NCBI GenBank assembly: GCA_035519675.1
Contig: DATIWB010000023.1
Span: forward strand, 62,001-126,000
Origin: RPRB01 sp035519675
GTDB taxonomy: Bacteria > Myxococcota > Myxococcia > Myxococcales > Myxococcaceae
Length of the DNA stretch: 64,000 nt
Direction: 5' to 3'
The notes beneath the pieces are model-generated. The model worked only from the letters and a program-made list of their open reading frames with translations. It did not search any database and was not told where the DNA came from. Position numbers and translations under genes: made by a program. Below, one piece after another: positions 8,297-16,752 of this stretch. Numbering within the stretch: the first letter of the stretch is position 1; each line of letters opens with the position of its first letter.

Positions 8297-8998
8297 CTAC
8301 AGCAAGGCCCCGTCGAAGACGAAAACTCCAGCATCGCCGGAGGACCGGAGCCGGAGCCGTCCGGTCCGGGGCTCGGGATCCCTGGTCGTGGAAGTCAGGA
8401 TTGCCTCCTCGGTGACCAGCACCGCCTCACGCTCGGATCGGAGATACCAGGCGCGCGGCTCCCACCGATGCCCAGCAAGGCGCAGCACGGAGTCGATCCG
8501 CGCATCCGCCACCGAGCGCCCGCGGTCGGTGGGGGCGACCAGCACCCCGAGGGCCTCCGCCGAGCTGCCCGAGAGCAGGCCGGCCCGGTGCCAGAGGAGC
8601 GCCAGCGCGGCGGACAGCGACGGCGCCAGCGGGCCGTCCGGTTCCCACCGCCCGCCCCGTCGAAGGAACCGGACCCGCTCCCTCCCCAGCGACGACACCT
8701 CGACGCCACCCGAGGTGCCCGCAGCATCGAGCGTGGCCACGACCGCGGCGCGGTCAGCGTCCACGGTGACGCTGAAGCGGTCGAAGCGGAGGGTCCGCGG
8801 CTCGAACGCCGGCCCTCCCGGAACGGGGATCGGCGCGTGGGCCAGCTCGGCGGTGCGGAGCGCCGCGACCAGCTCCGGCTCCGGGCCGCCCGCGGCGCCG
8901 AGCATTCGCGGAAGCAGCGCCCACACCGCGCCGGCGAGGCCGGCCAGGCCGAGGAGGACCGCCACCGCCCGTGTCCCGCGACGGCCGTCCTCGGTCAC
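8297..8998 (-). CDS. Single-pass membrane protein of unknown function
   Basis: About 233 residues from the GTG at 8998, which overlaps the bamD stop as GTGA, so translation is coupled. A short basic N-terminus is followed by one hydrophobic segment (about residues 11-30) and a soluble domain of mixed alpha/beta character, presumably periplasmic. No family motif recognised. An ORF of this frame extends upstream to 9508 but runs across bamD and is not coding there. Confidence 0.65.
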   Translation of the reverse strand: MTEDGRRGTRAVAVLLGLAGLAGAVWALLPRMLGAAGGPEPELVAALRTAELAHAPIPVPGGPAFEPRTLRFDRFSVTVDADRAAVVATLDAAGTSGGVEVSSLGRERVRFLRRGGRWEPDGPLAPSLSAALALLWHRAGLLSGSSAEALGVLVAPTDRGRSVADARIDSVLRLAGHRWEPRAWYLRSEREAVLVTEEAILTSTTRDPEPRTGRLRLRSSGDAGVFVFDGALL

Positions 8999-9771
8999 GA
9001 GCCGAGCATCTTCTGCGCCTTCTCGGCCGCAGGCGTGCCCGGGACGCGGGTGATGACCCGCTGCAGCGCATCGCGCGCCCTGTTCTGGTCCTTGAGACGC
9101 GAGTACAGGTCGTGCAGACGGAAGAGGTACTTCTCGTCGTCCGGGCCAGGGTACTTCTGGACCACCGTCTCCAGCCGGCCGGCGGCGGCCGACCAGCGGT
9201 CTCGCTTCTCGTAGAAGTCGGCCACGTAGACCTCGTGGCGCACCAGCCGGTCGCGGATCTCGGACTGCTTCTTCCTCGCGTCCTCGATGTACTGGGACTG
9301 GGGGAAGGTCCGGGTGAAGTCGTTCAGCGCTTCCCAGGCGGCGCGGACCTGCGTCTGGTCCTTCTCGCTCGAGGGCGGGAGCATGAACCAGTCGCTGGGG
9401 ATGTCGCGGTAGTGGGCCAGGGCTGCGCGGTAGGCGGCGTAGTCCACCTTGGCGTGCGTGGGGTGCAGCTTCACGAAGCCGGTGTAGCGGTCGGCGGCCT
9501 CGGTCCACAGCTCGCGCTCGAAGGAGACGTCGGCGAGCCGGAGCTCGGCCTGGCGCGAGGCCTCGAGGAACGGGAACTTGGTCTTGACGTGCTCGTAGTA
9601 TTTCTCGGCCAGCTGGTACTGGCTGCTGTCGAGCGCCTCGTCGCCGCGCTTGAGGTTGGTGCTGGCCTCGCTCGCGTAGTCGGGCTCGCCGAAGTCCCCG
9701 TTGTTGGAGAACAGGCCACAGGCGGGGGCGAGGACCAGGGCGGCGAGCAGGAGGAGGCGGTGCAGGCGCAT
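8995..9771 (-). CDS. bamD: Outer-membrane assembly lipoprotein BamD
   Basis: 258 residues from the ATG at 9771. The N-terminus is a lipoprotein signal (L-L-L-L-A-A-L-V-L-A-P-A-C-G), with Cys near residue 18. The rest is TPR-like helical repeats typical of BamD: Y-Q-L-A-E-K-Y-Y-E-H-V-K-T-K-F-P-F near residue 50, F-T-R-T-F-P-Q-S-Q-Y and V-Q-K-Y-P-G-P-D later. BamD works with BamA to fold beta-barrel proteins into the outer membrane. The frame upstream of 9771 is a Pro/Ser-rich run that overlaps recX and is rejected. Confidence 0.9.
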   Translation of the reverse strand: MRLHRLLLLAALVLAPACGLFSNNGDFGEPDYASEASTNLKRGDEALDSSQYQLAEKYYEHVKTKFPFLEASRQAELRLADVSFERELWTEAADRYTGFVKLHPTHAKVDYAAYRAALAHYRDIPSDWFMLPPSSEKDQTQVRAAWEALNDFTRTFPQSQYIEDARKKQSEIRDRLVRHEVYVADFYEKRDRWSAAAGRLETVVQKYPGPDDEKYLFRLHDLYSRLKDQNRARDALQRVITRVPGTPAAEKAQKMLGS

Positions 9772-9787
9772 CGAGGGGGCGAACACC

Positions 9788-10255
9788 CTAGCCTCCTTCC
9801 TCCATCCCTTCCACCCCGGGCAGCAGCTCCCGGACCAGGGCGGCGTCGAAGCCGCGGGCGAGGAGCCGGCGCACGGAGCGCCGGAGGGGCTCGCCGCGGA
9901 GGATGAGCCGGGCGGCGGTGGTGCGGGCATCCCAGCCCTCGTCGCGGAGGACCTCGGTCAGCGCCTCCTCGGCGAGGGGGACCGCGTAGCCCTGCTGAAT
10001 CAGGCGGGCCAGCATCGCCCCGCGGGCCCATCCGCCCCGGAGGACCAGGGCGCGGGCACGGGCGCGGGCGGAGCGGCGATCGTCGAGCGCGCCGAGCCGG
10101 ATGACGGCCTGCAGCTCGGCCTCCACCTCGTCCTCCCCGAGGCCGGAACGACGCAGCGCTTCCCGGAGCGCGGCCTCGGACACCTCGCGCCGAGCAAGCG
10201 TGCGCAGCGCACGAAGACCCGTTCCCCCGGCGGCTCCAGCGGTGTTACGCCTCAC
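9788..10255 (-). CDS. recX: RecX family regulatory protein
   Basis: 155 residues, Arg/Ala/Leu-rich, made of short three-helix repeats as in RecX, the small protein that binds RecA filaments and limits their growth. The segment R-A-L-R-T-L-A-R-R-E-V-S-E-A-A-L-R-E-A-L and the G-A-L-D-D-R-R-S-A-R-A-R-A-R motif fit the family. It starts at a GTG and is divergent from the next gene with only 5 bases between starts. recA is not in the window. Confidence 0.8.
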   Translation of the reverse strand: MRRNTAGAAGGTGLRALRTLARREVSEAALREALRRSGLGEDEVEAELQAVIRLGALDDRRSARARARALVLRGGWARGAMLARLIQQGYAVPLAEEALTEVLRDEGWDARTTAARLILRGEPLRRSVRRLLARGFDAALVRELLPGVEGMEEGG

Positions 10256-10260
10256 GGTGC

Positions 10261-10971
10261 ATGCACCCCGCCCTGGGACGGTACATGGATTTTCAGACCG
10301 CGTGGGGCGTCTGGCAGCGCCGGAACGGATGCGCGCCCGACGAGCCGACCGACGAGGCGTTCGTCTCGGCGGCGCGGGCCCGGCCGGACCTCTGGACGGC
10401 GGTGGAACGGGCCGCGGGGAAGGCCCATCCCCCCGAGGAGGCGCAGAACGCGCTGCTCGCGCTCGCCGCCCAGACCGCGACCACCGTCCTCGGCGACGAC
10501 GACCGGCTGGTGGGCCCGCTGGAACGGGCGTGGGGCGCGCTGCGGGCCGAGGGGGCCACGGAGGATCAGATCCACGCGCTCCTGGGCGCGGTGCTGCTCG
10601 AGGAGGCCTTCGGCGACGACACGCCGGCCGACGGATTCGACGCGGCGTTCGTGGCCGAGTCGCTGGAGACGCTGGCCCAGCTGGCCACGCTCACCCCCGA
10701 CCGGGTGACGGCGCTGGAGAGCGCCTTCGCCGGTGGAACGGACGGGGCCGAGCGCCGGATGCGGCGCATCGCGGCTCAGGCGCTCTGCGGGGTGGCCTGG
10801 TCGGAAGGGCCGGACCTCATCAGCCGCGAGCACCTGGAGGCGGCGGCCACGCGGCTCGAGGCGGAGCAGCGCGTGGCACTGGCCGAGTTCGTGGATCACC
10901 TCGCCGAGATGCGGCTCATCGGGCCACTTCGGCGCGCGCGGCTGCGGCGGGTGCTGTCCGAGCTGATCTGA
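10261..10971 (+). CDS. Hypothetical protein, helical and acidic
   Basis: 236 residues from the ATG at 10261; a second ATG at 10285 (M-D-F-Q-T-A-W-G) has more room from the divergent recX start and may be the true one. The sequence is almost all alpha-helical, with alternating acidic and basic stretches, no signal peptide, no membrane segment and no motif I recognise. Codon use matches the neighbours. It converges on pilT. Confidence 0.6.
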   Translation: MHPALGRYMDFQTAWGVWQRRNGCAPDEPTDEAFVSAARARPDLWTAVERAAGKAHPPEEAQNALLALAAQTATTVLGDDDRLVGPLERAWGALRAEGATEDQIHALLGAVLLEEAFGDDTPADGFDAAFVAESLETLAQLATLTPDRVTALESAFAGGTDGAERRMRRIAAQALCGVAWSEGPDLISREHLEAAATRLEAEQRVALAEFVDHLAEMRLIGPLRRARLRRVLSELI

Positions 10972-11003
10972 GCTCCGGGCCCGGGGTGCGCCCGCCGCGC
11001 CGG

Positions 11004-12359
11004 TCAGAACCGCTCGATGTGGAAGTCGTCCTCCGCGGCCGGCAGGCCGGTCGAGCCAGCTGCCGGCTTCGACGCGGGCGGTGTGCCGGCGGGGCGGGGG
11101 TTGGTCGGGTTGATGCGCCCCAGCGGCGTGCCCGGGGCCGGCGTGGGCGGACGCGGGGGCGCGCCGGCCTGGGCAGGCGGGCCCGCCGGGACCGCGGGAG
11201 CACCGCGCTGGGCGAAGGCCAGGCTGCCCGGTGCCGAGTTCCCGTCCGGTGAGGGGCCCTCGAAGTCGTCCCAGCGCGCATCGCTGGTGGCGCTGATGCC
11301 GCTGAACCGGAGCGCGAAGTCGTCGGGGTTCGTCGCCTGCCGGTGCGCCTCCTCGTAGGTGATGATGTTCTGGCGCACCAGGCTCATCAGCGACTGGTCG
11401 AAGGTCTGGGTCCCGTAGCTCTGGTGCCCCTGGGCGATGGCGTCGGGGATCTCCTTGGTGCGGTCCTTGTCCTCGATGAGCTCGCGGACCCGGGCGGTGG
11501 CCTTGAGCACCTCCACTGCCGCCACCCGGCCCTTGCCGTCGGCGCGAGGGACGAGTCGCTGGGAGATGACCGCCTTGAGCACGCTCGCCAGCTGCAGGCG
11601 CACCTGCTTCTGCTGGTAGGGCGGGAACACCGACACGATGCGGTTGATGGTCTCGGTCGCGTCCAGGGTATGGAGGGTGGACATGACCAGGTGACCGGTC
11701 TCGGCGGCGGTGAGCGCCGTCTCGATGGTTTCGAGATCGCGCATTTCGCCCACCAGGATGACGTCCGGGTCCTGGCGGAGAGCGCTCTTCAGGGCCTGGC
11801 TGAAGGAGATGGTATCCACCCCCACCTCGCGCTGGTTCACGATCGACCGCTTGTCGCGGATGAGGAACTCGATCGGATCCTCGATGGTCATGATGTGGTC
11901 GGTCTCGTTGGCGTTGATGTGATCGATCATCGCCGCCAGGGTGGTGCTCTTGCCCGATCCGGTGGTGCCGGTGACCAGGACCAGCCCGCGCTCCTCCAGG
12001 GCGATGGACTCGAGCACCGGGGGAAGCAGGAGGTCCCGGATGGTCATCACCTTGAAGGGGATGACCCGGAGCACGGCGCCCAGGGTGCCGCGCTGCTGGA
12101 AGACGTTCACCCGGAAGCGCCCCAGGCCGGGGACGCCGTAGGCCAGGTCCACCTCGTTGGAGTTCTTGAACTTGTCCCGCTGGTACTCGTTCATGATCCC
12201 GAAGGCCATCCGCGCCACCTCCTCCGGAGGCAGCCGCTTGCCGTCCTTCAGCGGGACCAGCGAGCCGTCCACCCGGAACATCGGGGGCAGACCGGCCTTG
12301 AGGTGGATGTCGCTCGCGCCACCGCGCAGCGCAACCTGGAGGATCTCGTTGAGTTCCAC
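11004..12359 (-). CDS. pilT: PilT-like type IV pilus retraction ATPase with Pro/Ala-rich tail
   Basis: 451 residues, against about 345-375 for typical PilT. The opening (S-D-I-H-L-K-A-G-L-P-P near residue 16), Walker A G-T-T-G-S-G-K-S at 131-138, the Asp box around R-Q-D-P-D-V-I-L-V-G-E-M-R-D, and the His box T-G-H-L-V-M-S-T-L-H-T are all intact. It powers pilus retraction at the inner membrane. The last 90 or so residues form a Pro/Ala/Gly-rich, probably disordered linker that ends in an acidic-aromatic tip (D-D-F-H-I-E-R-F), possibly a docking peptide. PilT paralogues exist, so the exact role is less certain than the family. Confidence 0.9.
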   Translation of the reverse strand: MELNEILQVALRGGASDIHLKAGLPPMFRVDGSLVPLKDGKRLPPEEVARMAFGIMNEYQRDKFKNSNEVDLAYGVPGLGRFRVNVFQQRGTLGAVLRVIPFKVMTIRDLLLPPVLESIALEERGLVLVTGTTGSGKSTTLAAMIDHINANETDHIMTIEDPIEFLIRDKRSIVNQREVGVDTISFSQALKSALRQDPDVILVGEMRDLETIETALTAAETGHLVMSTLHTLDATETINRIVSVFPPYQQKQVRLQLASVLKAVISQRLVPRADGKGRVAAVEVLKATARVRELIEDKDRTKEIPDAIAQGHQSYGTQTFDQSLMSLVRQNIITYEEAHRQATNPDDFALRFSGISATSDARWDDFEGPSPDGNSAPGSLAFAQRGAPAVPAGPPAQAGAPPRPPTPAPGTPLGRINPTNPRPAGTPPASKPAAGSTGLPAAEDDFHIERF

Positions 12360-12430
12360 GCCCCGTGGAGCCTAGCACCCGGGCACCCGAGCCCGGGGGT
12401 GCGGGACCCAACTACATGCTTGAAAGGATG

Positions 12431-12450
12431 CCGCCGGAGGGGTGCGGCGG
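12431..12450 (-). terminator. Terminator-like hairpin after rpsI
   Basis: CCGCCG and CGGCGG form a 6-bp GC stem around an 8-base loop, 8 bases after the rpsI stop. Read on the minus strand it is followed by CATCCTTTCAA, so the T-run is weak; termination may be partial or Rho-assisted. Confidence 0.45.
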
Positions 12451-12457
12451 GACTCGC

Positions 12458-12859
12458 TCAGCGCTTGCTGAACTGGAAGCGGCGGCGGGCGCCAGGCTGG
12501 CCGTACTTCTTGCGCTCCACCACGCGGGCGTCGCGGGTGAGGAAGCCGGCCTTCTTCAGCGCGGTGCGGAACTCGGGGTTCAGCAGGCAGAGCGCGCGGC
12601 TGAGGCCGTGGCGAATGGCGCCGGCCTGGCCGGAGAGCCCGCCGCCGACGACGTTCACCGTCACGTCCACCTTGCCCACCTGCTCGAGGATCTGCAGCGG
12701 CTGGTTGAGGATCATCTTCGAGGTCTCACGCCCGAAGTACTCGTCGAGCGGACGGCCGTTGACGACGATGGCCCCGCTTCCTTCCTTCACCCACACCCGG
12801 GCCGTGGACTCCTTGCGGCGGCCGGTGGCGTAGTACCCGTTCTCGGTCTGGATCGGCAT
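12458..12859 (-). CDS. rpsI: 30S ribosomal protein S9
   Basis: 133 residues. The start Y-Y-A-T-G-R-R-K-E-S-T-A-R-V, the central G-G-G-L-S-G-Q-A-G-A-I-R-H-G-L-S-R-A-L, and the C-terminal V-V-E-R-K-K-Y-G-Q-P-G-A-R-R-R-F-Q-F-S-K-R are diagnostic. The basic tail reaches the ribosomal P site. It follows rplM by 5 bases in the conserved L13-S9 operon. Confidence 0.98.
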   Translation of the reverse strand: MPIQTENGYYATGRRKESTARVWVKEGSGAIVVNGRPLDEYFGRETSKMILNQPLQILEQVGKVDVTVNVVGGGLSGQAGAIRHGLSRALCLLNPEFRTALKKAGFLTRDARVVERKKYGQPGARRRFQFSKR

Positions 12860-12864
12860 CTTCC

Positions 12865-13311
12865 TCAGGCCTCCACCTGGCGCGGCTCGGGCTTCTGCGC
12901 GGCGTGGGGATGCTGCTCGCCGGGGTAGACCTTGAGCTTGGTCATCATCTTCCGCCCCAGCGCGTTGCGGGGCAGCATCCGGCGGACGGCGTTGATCACC
13001 ACGTCCTCGGGGTGACGCGCACGCAGCGCCGCGAGGTTGGTGGTCTTCAGCGCACCGGGGAAGCCCGCCCGCGGGTGCCGGTGGTAGAGCTTGTTGGTCT
13101 CCTTGGAGCCGGTGACCTTCACCTTCGCCGCGTTGATGACGATGACGTGGTCACCGGTGTCCATCGACGGCGTGTAGATGGGCTTGTGCTTGCCCTTGAG
13201 AATCGAGGCGATCTGGCTCGCCGCACGACCGAGCACCTTGTCGCTCACGTCGATGACGTGCCATGCCCGCTTCACGTCCGCGGGCTTCGCGCTGTACGTC
13301 CGGGTCGACAT
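12865..13311 (-). CDS. rplM: 50S ribosomal protein L13
   Basis: 148 residues, normal length. Motifs: W-H-V-I-D-V-S-D-K-V-L-G-R-A-A-S near the start, G-D-H-V-I-V-I-N-A-A-K in the middle, and the H-P-R-A-G-F-P-G segment. L13 is an early assembly protein of the large subunit. First gene of the rplM-rpsI operon; a promoter candidate and a short GC-rich hairpin lie in the 70-base leader. Confidence 0.98.
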   Translation of the reverse strand: MSTRTYSAKPADVKRAWHVIDVSDKVLGRAASQIASILKGKHKPIYTPSMDTGDHVIVINAAKVKVTGSKETNKLYHRHPRAGFPGALKTTNLAALRARHPEDVVINAVRRMLPRNALGRKMMTKLKVYPGEQHPHAAQKPEPRQVEA

Positions 13312-13357
13312 CTGAAGACACTCCGCCCGGGAGGGGTTCCCCCCGGAAAAGACGGGC

Positions 13358-13386
13358 GATGTAGAGGTCTTGCCGCCTCAAGTCAA
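13358..13386 (-). promoter_or_regulatory. Sigma-70-like promoter for rplM-rpsI
   Basis: On the minus strand a near-consensus -35 TTGACT is separated by 17 bases from a weaker -10 TACATC. The transcript would start near 13350, giving a leader of about 40 bases that contains a CCGGG/CCCGG hairpin. The -35 overlaps the last codon of the upstream helicase gene. Confidence 0.5.
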
Positions 13387-15407
13387 GCAGAGGGAGGCGG
13401 CGAGCCTCCCTGGAGCCTGGCCTTGAGGGTCCGGAAGAAGCCCTGCTCCGCCTCGCCGGGCGGTCCTGGCGGCGGAACCGTGGTGTCGGACACCTCGAGC
13501 ACGGACTCGGGGATGTCGGCGAGGAAGCGCGACGGCGTCCGGGGCACCTCGCGGCCTCGCCGGAGCCGGGCCGCCGCCCGGGTGAGGATCAGCTCCTGCC
13601 GGGCCCGGGTGATGCCCACGTAGCAGAGGCGCCGCTCCTCCTCGAGGTTCTGGGACTCGCCCTGCATCCCCCCGTGAGGGAGAAAGCCCTCCTCCATGCC
13701 CACCAGAAAAACCGTCCGGAATTCCAGACCCTTGGCGCCGTGCAGCGTCAGCAGGGTGACCCGGGCGGGGGCGGGGCCGTCCTCCTCCTCGCGGCTGTCG
13801 AGCGACAGCCGGTTCAGGTAGGTCAGGAGGTCAGAGCTGGGCCCTTCCCGGCGCTCGAACTGCTCGAGCGAGCCGAGGAGACCCTCCACGCCCTGTCGCC
13901 TCCGCTCCGCCGCGGCGGCCGACGGGGCGCTGGCTCGGGCCGCAGCCTCGAAGCCGATGTCTGCAAGGAGCGCCCGGGCGACCGTCGAGAGCGGCTCGGC
14001 GCGGAGTCGGGCCCGCGTCCGCTGGATCAGCTCGGAGAACTCCCTCACCGCCCGCGCCGAGCCGGGGGTCAGCTCCGGCACCGGGGCCGGGGAGGCCAGG
14101 ACTTCGCCGAGCGGCAGGCCGTGTCCCCGGGCGTGGGCGACCAGGTGCTCCACCGTAACGTCGCCGATGCCACGGGGGGGCACGTTGACGATGCGCAGCA
14201 GCGAGATCTCGTCCGCGGGGTTGGCGAGAACCTTGAGGTAGGCGAGCACGTCGCGCACCTCGCGCCGGTCGAAGAACTCGGTGCCGCCCAGGACCTGGTA
14301 GCCGATGCCCCGGGCGCGGAACGCCTCCTCGAACGGACGGGACTGGCCGTTGGTGCGGTAGAGCACCGCGATGTCGTCCGGCCGGAAGCCGCGGGCGAGC
14401 CTCTGCTCGATGCACCGCGCGACGTATGCCGCCTCGTCGTCCTCGCCGGGGACGACGGCCAGCTGGACCCTCGGACCGCCCACGGTGGCCGTCCACAGCT
14501 TCTTCGCCCGGCGCTCGGGCAGCTGCGAGACGACCCCGTGCGCTGCCTCGAGGACGGCCGGGACACTGCGGTAGTTCTGCTCCAGCCGGACCTCGGTCGC
14601 CCCGGGGAACGCCTCCTCGAAACGAAGGACGTTGCGCACCTCGGCGCCCCGCCAGCCGTAGATGCACTGGTCGTCGTCCCCCACCGCGCACACGTTCCGG
14701 CGCTCGCCGGCCAGCCGGCGCACGAGCTCCAGCTGCGCGGCGTTGGTGTCCTGGAACTCGTCGACCAGCAAGTACCGGAACCGCCGGACGTAGCCCCCGA
14801 GCACGTCGGGGTGCTCCTGGAAGACCCGGAGCGGCAGGAGCAGCAGGTCGTCGAAGTCGACCGCGCCCTGCGCCTTGAGCGCGCGCTGGTAGAGCGGGAA
14901 CACCTCGGCGGCGGCGATCTCCCCGTCGCCCGGAGCATCGCCCTCGAGGCCCGGCGCCCGCCCGGCGTTCTTCGCCCGGCTGATGGCGGTGAGGATGCGG
15001 CGCGGGTCGAAGTCGGCCTTTCCGTCGATGGATCGCTCGCGCAGCGCCCGCTGGACGAGGGAGATCTGATCCGGGACGTCGGCGATGGCGAACTTCCTCG
15101 GCCAGCCGAGCCGGTGCACGTGCTGCCGGAGCACCTCTGCCCCGAAGGCGTGGAAGGTGCAGATGGTGAGCGCCTGGGCGCCCTGCCCCACCAGCCGGGC
15201 GACCCGTTCCTTCATCTCCCGGGCGGCCTTGTTGGTGAAGGTCACCGCGAGGATGGCGCGGGGAGAGACCCCCTGGTCGAGGAGCCAGGCGATGCGCTGG
15301 GTGATGACCCGCGTCTTCCCGCTTCCTGCCCCGGCGAGGACCAGGAGGGGGCCCTCGGTGGTGGTGACGGCACGGCGCTGGGGGGGGTTCAGTCCGGAGA
15401 GGTCCAC
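13383..15407 (-). CDS. pcrA: UvrD/PcrA/Rep-type superfamily 1 DNA helicase
   Basis: About 674 residues from the GTG at 15407, whose product begins V-D-L-S-G-L-N-P-P-Q, matching the usual start of PcrA (L-N-x-x-Q Q-motif). Helicase motifs: Walker A A-G-A-G-S-G-K-T at residues 25-32, motif II around L-V-D-E-F-Q-D-T-N, motif III G-D-D-D-Q-C-I-Y-G-W-R-G-A, motif IV-V Y-R-T-N-G-Q-S-R and T-L-H-G-A-K-G-L-E-F, motif VI V-G-I-T-R-A-R. It is a 3'-5' helicase for repair and replication restart. The frame is open to 15524 but that part would overlap the divergent Cys-rich gene. The C-terminus is short compared with full PcrA. Confidence 0.9.
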   Translation of the reverse strand: MDLSGLNPPQRRAVTTTEGPLLVLAGAGSGKTRVITQRIAWLLDQGVSPRAILAVTFTNKAAREMKERVARLVGQGAQALTICTFHAFGAEVLRQHVHRLGWPRKFAIADVPDQISLVQRALRERSIDGKADFDPRRILTAISRAKNAGRAPGLEGDAPGDGEIAAAEVFPLYQRALKAQGAVDFDDLLLLPLRVFQEHPDVLGGYVRRFRYLLVDEFQDTNAAQLELVRRLAGERRNVCAVGDDDQCIYGWRGAEVRNVLRFEEAFPGATEVRLEQNYRSVPAVLEAAHGVVSQLPERRAKKLWTATVGGPRVQLAVVPGEDDEAAYVARCIEQRLARGFRPDDIAVLYRTNGQSRPFEEAFRARGIGYQVLGGTEFFDRREVRDVLAYLKVLANPADEISLLRIVNVPPRGIGDVTVEHLVAHARGHGLPLGEVLASPAPVPELTPGSARAVREFSELIQRTRARLRAEPLSTVARALLADIGFEAAARASAPSAAAAERRRQGVEGLLGSLEQFERREGPSSDLLTYLNRLSLDSREEEDGPAPARVTLLTLHGAKGLEFRTVFLVGMEEGFLPHGGMQGESQNLEEERRLCYVGITRARQELILTRAAARLRRGREVPRTPSRFLADIPESVLEVSDTTVPPPGPPGEAEQGFFRTLKARLQGGSPPPSA

Positions 15408-15468
15408 GCGGGGACGCAGGCGTATAGCCTCGGGGCCCGACGGCGCTGCTAGAGTCCTGTGTCGACCG

Positions 15469-15978
15469 ATGGCCGCCTCCCCCGCGCGCGTTCCCGTCCG
15501 CCCGTCCACCGCCGAGCTCGACAACCAGGCCAGGGAAGCCCGCGCCGCCGTGGCCCGGCTCGGCCGCCGCGAGTTCCTCGACCAGCTGGCGGCGCTCGGC
15601 CGCGCGTTTGCCGCCGATCCGGGGAACCCTGGCAGCTACGCCTGCAAGGACTGCGAGCGCTGCGCCAATTGCATGTTCTGTCGCGAGTGCGTGGGCTGCT
15701 ACCAGTGCACCCACTGCGTGGGCTGCGATGGGTGCAGCAACTGCAGCCACTGCGTGGAGAGCAAGGGCTGCCAGTCCTCGGCCTACCTGCTGCAGTCCGA
15801 GTCCTGCACCCACTCGGCATATCTCGTGATGTGCCGGAACCTCTCCGACTGCAACTACTGCTTCGGCTGCGTGGGACTCAGCAAGAGGGACTTCCACATC
15901 CTCAACGTGGCCTTCCCCCGGAAGGAGTACTTCGAGATCACCGGGCGGCTGCGGAAGGAGCTGGGGCTGCCGGTCTGA
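15469..15978 (+). CDS. Cys-rich repeat protein (13 Cys at strict 3-residue spacing)
   Basis: 169 residues, starting at the ATG 15469. The N-terminal 55 residues are an ordinary charged helix region. Then comes a run of 13 cysteines with exactly two residues between each pair, from C-K-D-C to S-N-C-S-H-C, over 37 residues. Six more Cys follow in a looser pattern (K-G-C, S-E-S-C, V-M-C, S-D-C, N-Y-C, F-G-C). The C-terminus (R-K-E-Y-F-E-I-T-G-R-L-R-K-E-L) is helical. There is no signal peptide, so the Cys are probably reduced and either bind metal or form a period-3 structure. Similar proteins in myxobacteria have been labelled caib/baif family, which does not fit the sequence. Divergent from the helicase gene. 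Confidence 0.75.
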   Translation: MAASPARVPVRPSTAELDNQAREARAAVARLGRREFLDQLAALGRAFAADPGNPGSYACKDCERCANCMFCRECVGCYQCTHCVGCDGCSNCSHCVESKGCQSSAYLLQSESCTHSAYLVMCRNLSDCNYCFGCVGLSKRDFHILNVAFPRKEYFEITGRLRKELGLPV

Positions 15979-16027
15979 GGGTCGTCCATGGCGCGCGTCT
16001 CGGGAGAGGTGACCTCGTCGACCCCGG

Positions 16028-16513
16028 TCAGCGTCCTGCCGCCGCGGCCTCGATCCGCGCCAGGTCGATCTTCTTCATGTCCATGACCGCGGCCATGACC
16101 CGCTCGGCCTTCTTCTGATCCGGGCTGCTCACCGCGCGGATCAGCGCCGAGGGGACGACTTGCCAGGAGAGGCCCCAGCGGTCCTTGAGCCAGCCACACT
16201 GGCCCTCCTCGCCGCCGCCGGAGGTGAGCGCCTTCCAGAGCCGGTCGACCTCCGCCTGGCTTTCCACCTCGATGGCCATCGAGATGGCCTCGCTGAACTT
16301 GAACTGCGGGCCGCCGTTGAGGCCGACGAACTCCTGGTCGCCGAGCCGGAAGGCCACCGTCATCACCGACCCCTTCGGCCCCGGGCCAATCTCCCCGAAC
16401 CGGGTCACCTCGAGGATCTTCGAGTTGGGGAAGAGCGAGACGTAGAACTTCGCCGCCTCCTCCGCCTGTCCGTCGAACCACAGCATCGGCCTGATCTTGT
16501 GCGTCTCTGCCAT
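16028..16513 (-). CDS. VOC/PhnB-like glyoxalase-fold protein
   Basis: 161 residues from the ATG at 16513, chosen because a GAGGAG lies 8 bases upstream (the ATG two codons earlier is too close to it). The sequence reads I-R-P-M-L-W-F-D-G-Q-A-E-E-A-A-K-F-Y near the start, then G-P-G-P-K-G-S-V-M-T-V-A-F and G-Q-C-G-W-L-K-D-R-W-G-L-S-W-Q-V-V-P, the hallmarks of the 3-demethylubiquinone-methyltransferase-like branch of the VOC fold. Enzymatic role unknown; several relatives are annotated as PhnB-like only by fold. The gap 16514-16752 upstream holds nothing I can identify. Confidence 0.85.
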   Translation of the reverse strand: MAETHKIRPMLWFDGQAEEAAKFYVSLFPNSKILEVTRFGEIGPGPKGSVMTVAFRLGDQEFVGLNGGPQFKFSEAISMAIEVESQAEVDRLWKALTSGGGEEGQCGWLKDRWGLSWQVVPSALIRAVSSPDQKKAERVMAAVMDMKKIDLARIEAAAAGR

Positions 16514-16752
16514 CGGCATCTCTCCTCGGTCGCGAGCCCGCTGCGCGCGGAGCTCGATTGCGGAGATAGACATCGGCGCCGGTCCGAACTCATCGCCCGC
16601 CCGGAGTAGGGCCGGCTGGATCAGCCCACGCGAGGCCAGAGCAACAACCATGCCGCGCGCCCTGCTGGCTCGTGGGGGCACAGGCCGTTGCACCCTGCCA
16701 CCGCCCGGTCGGAGGCCAGGCCGGAATGCCGGCTCGAGTCGCCGCTCGGCGC

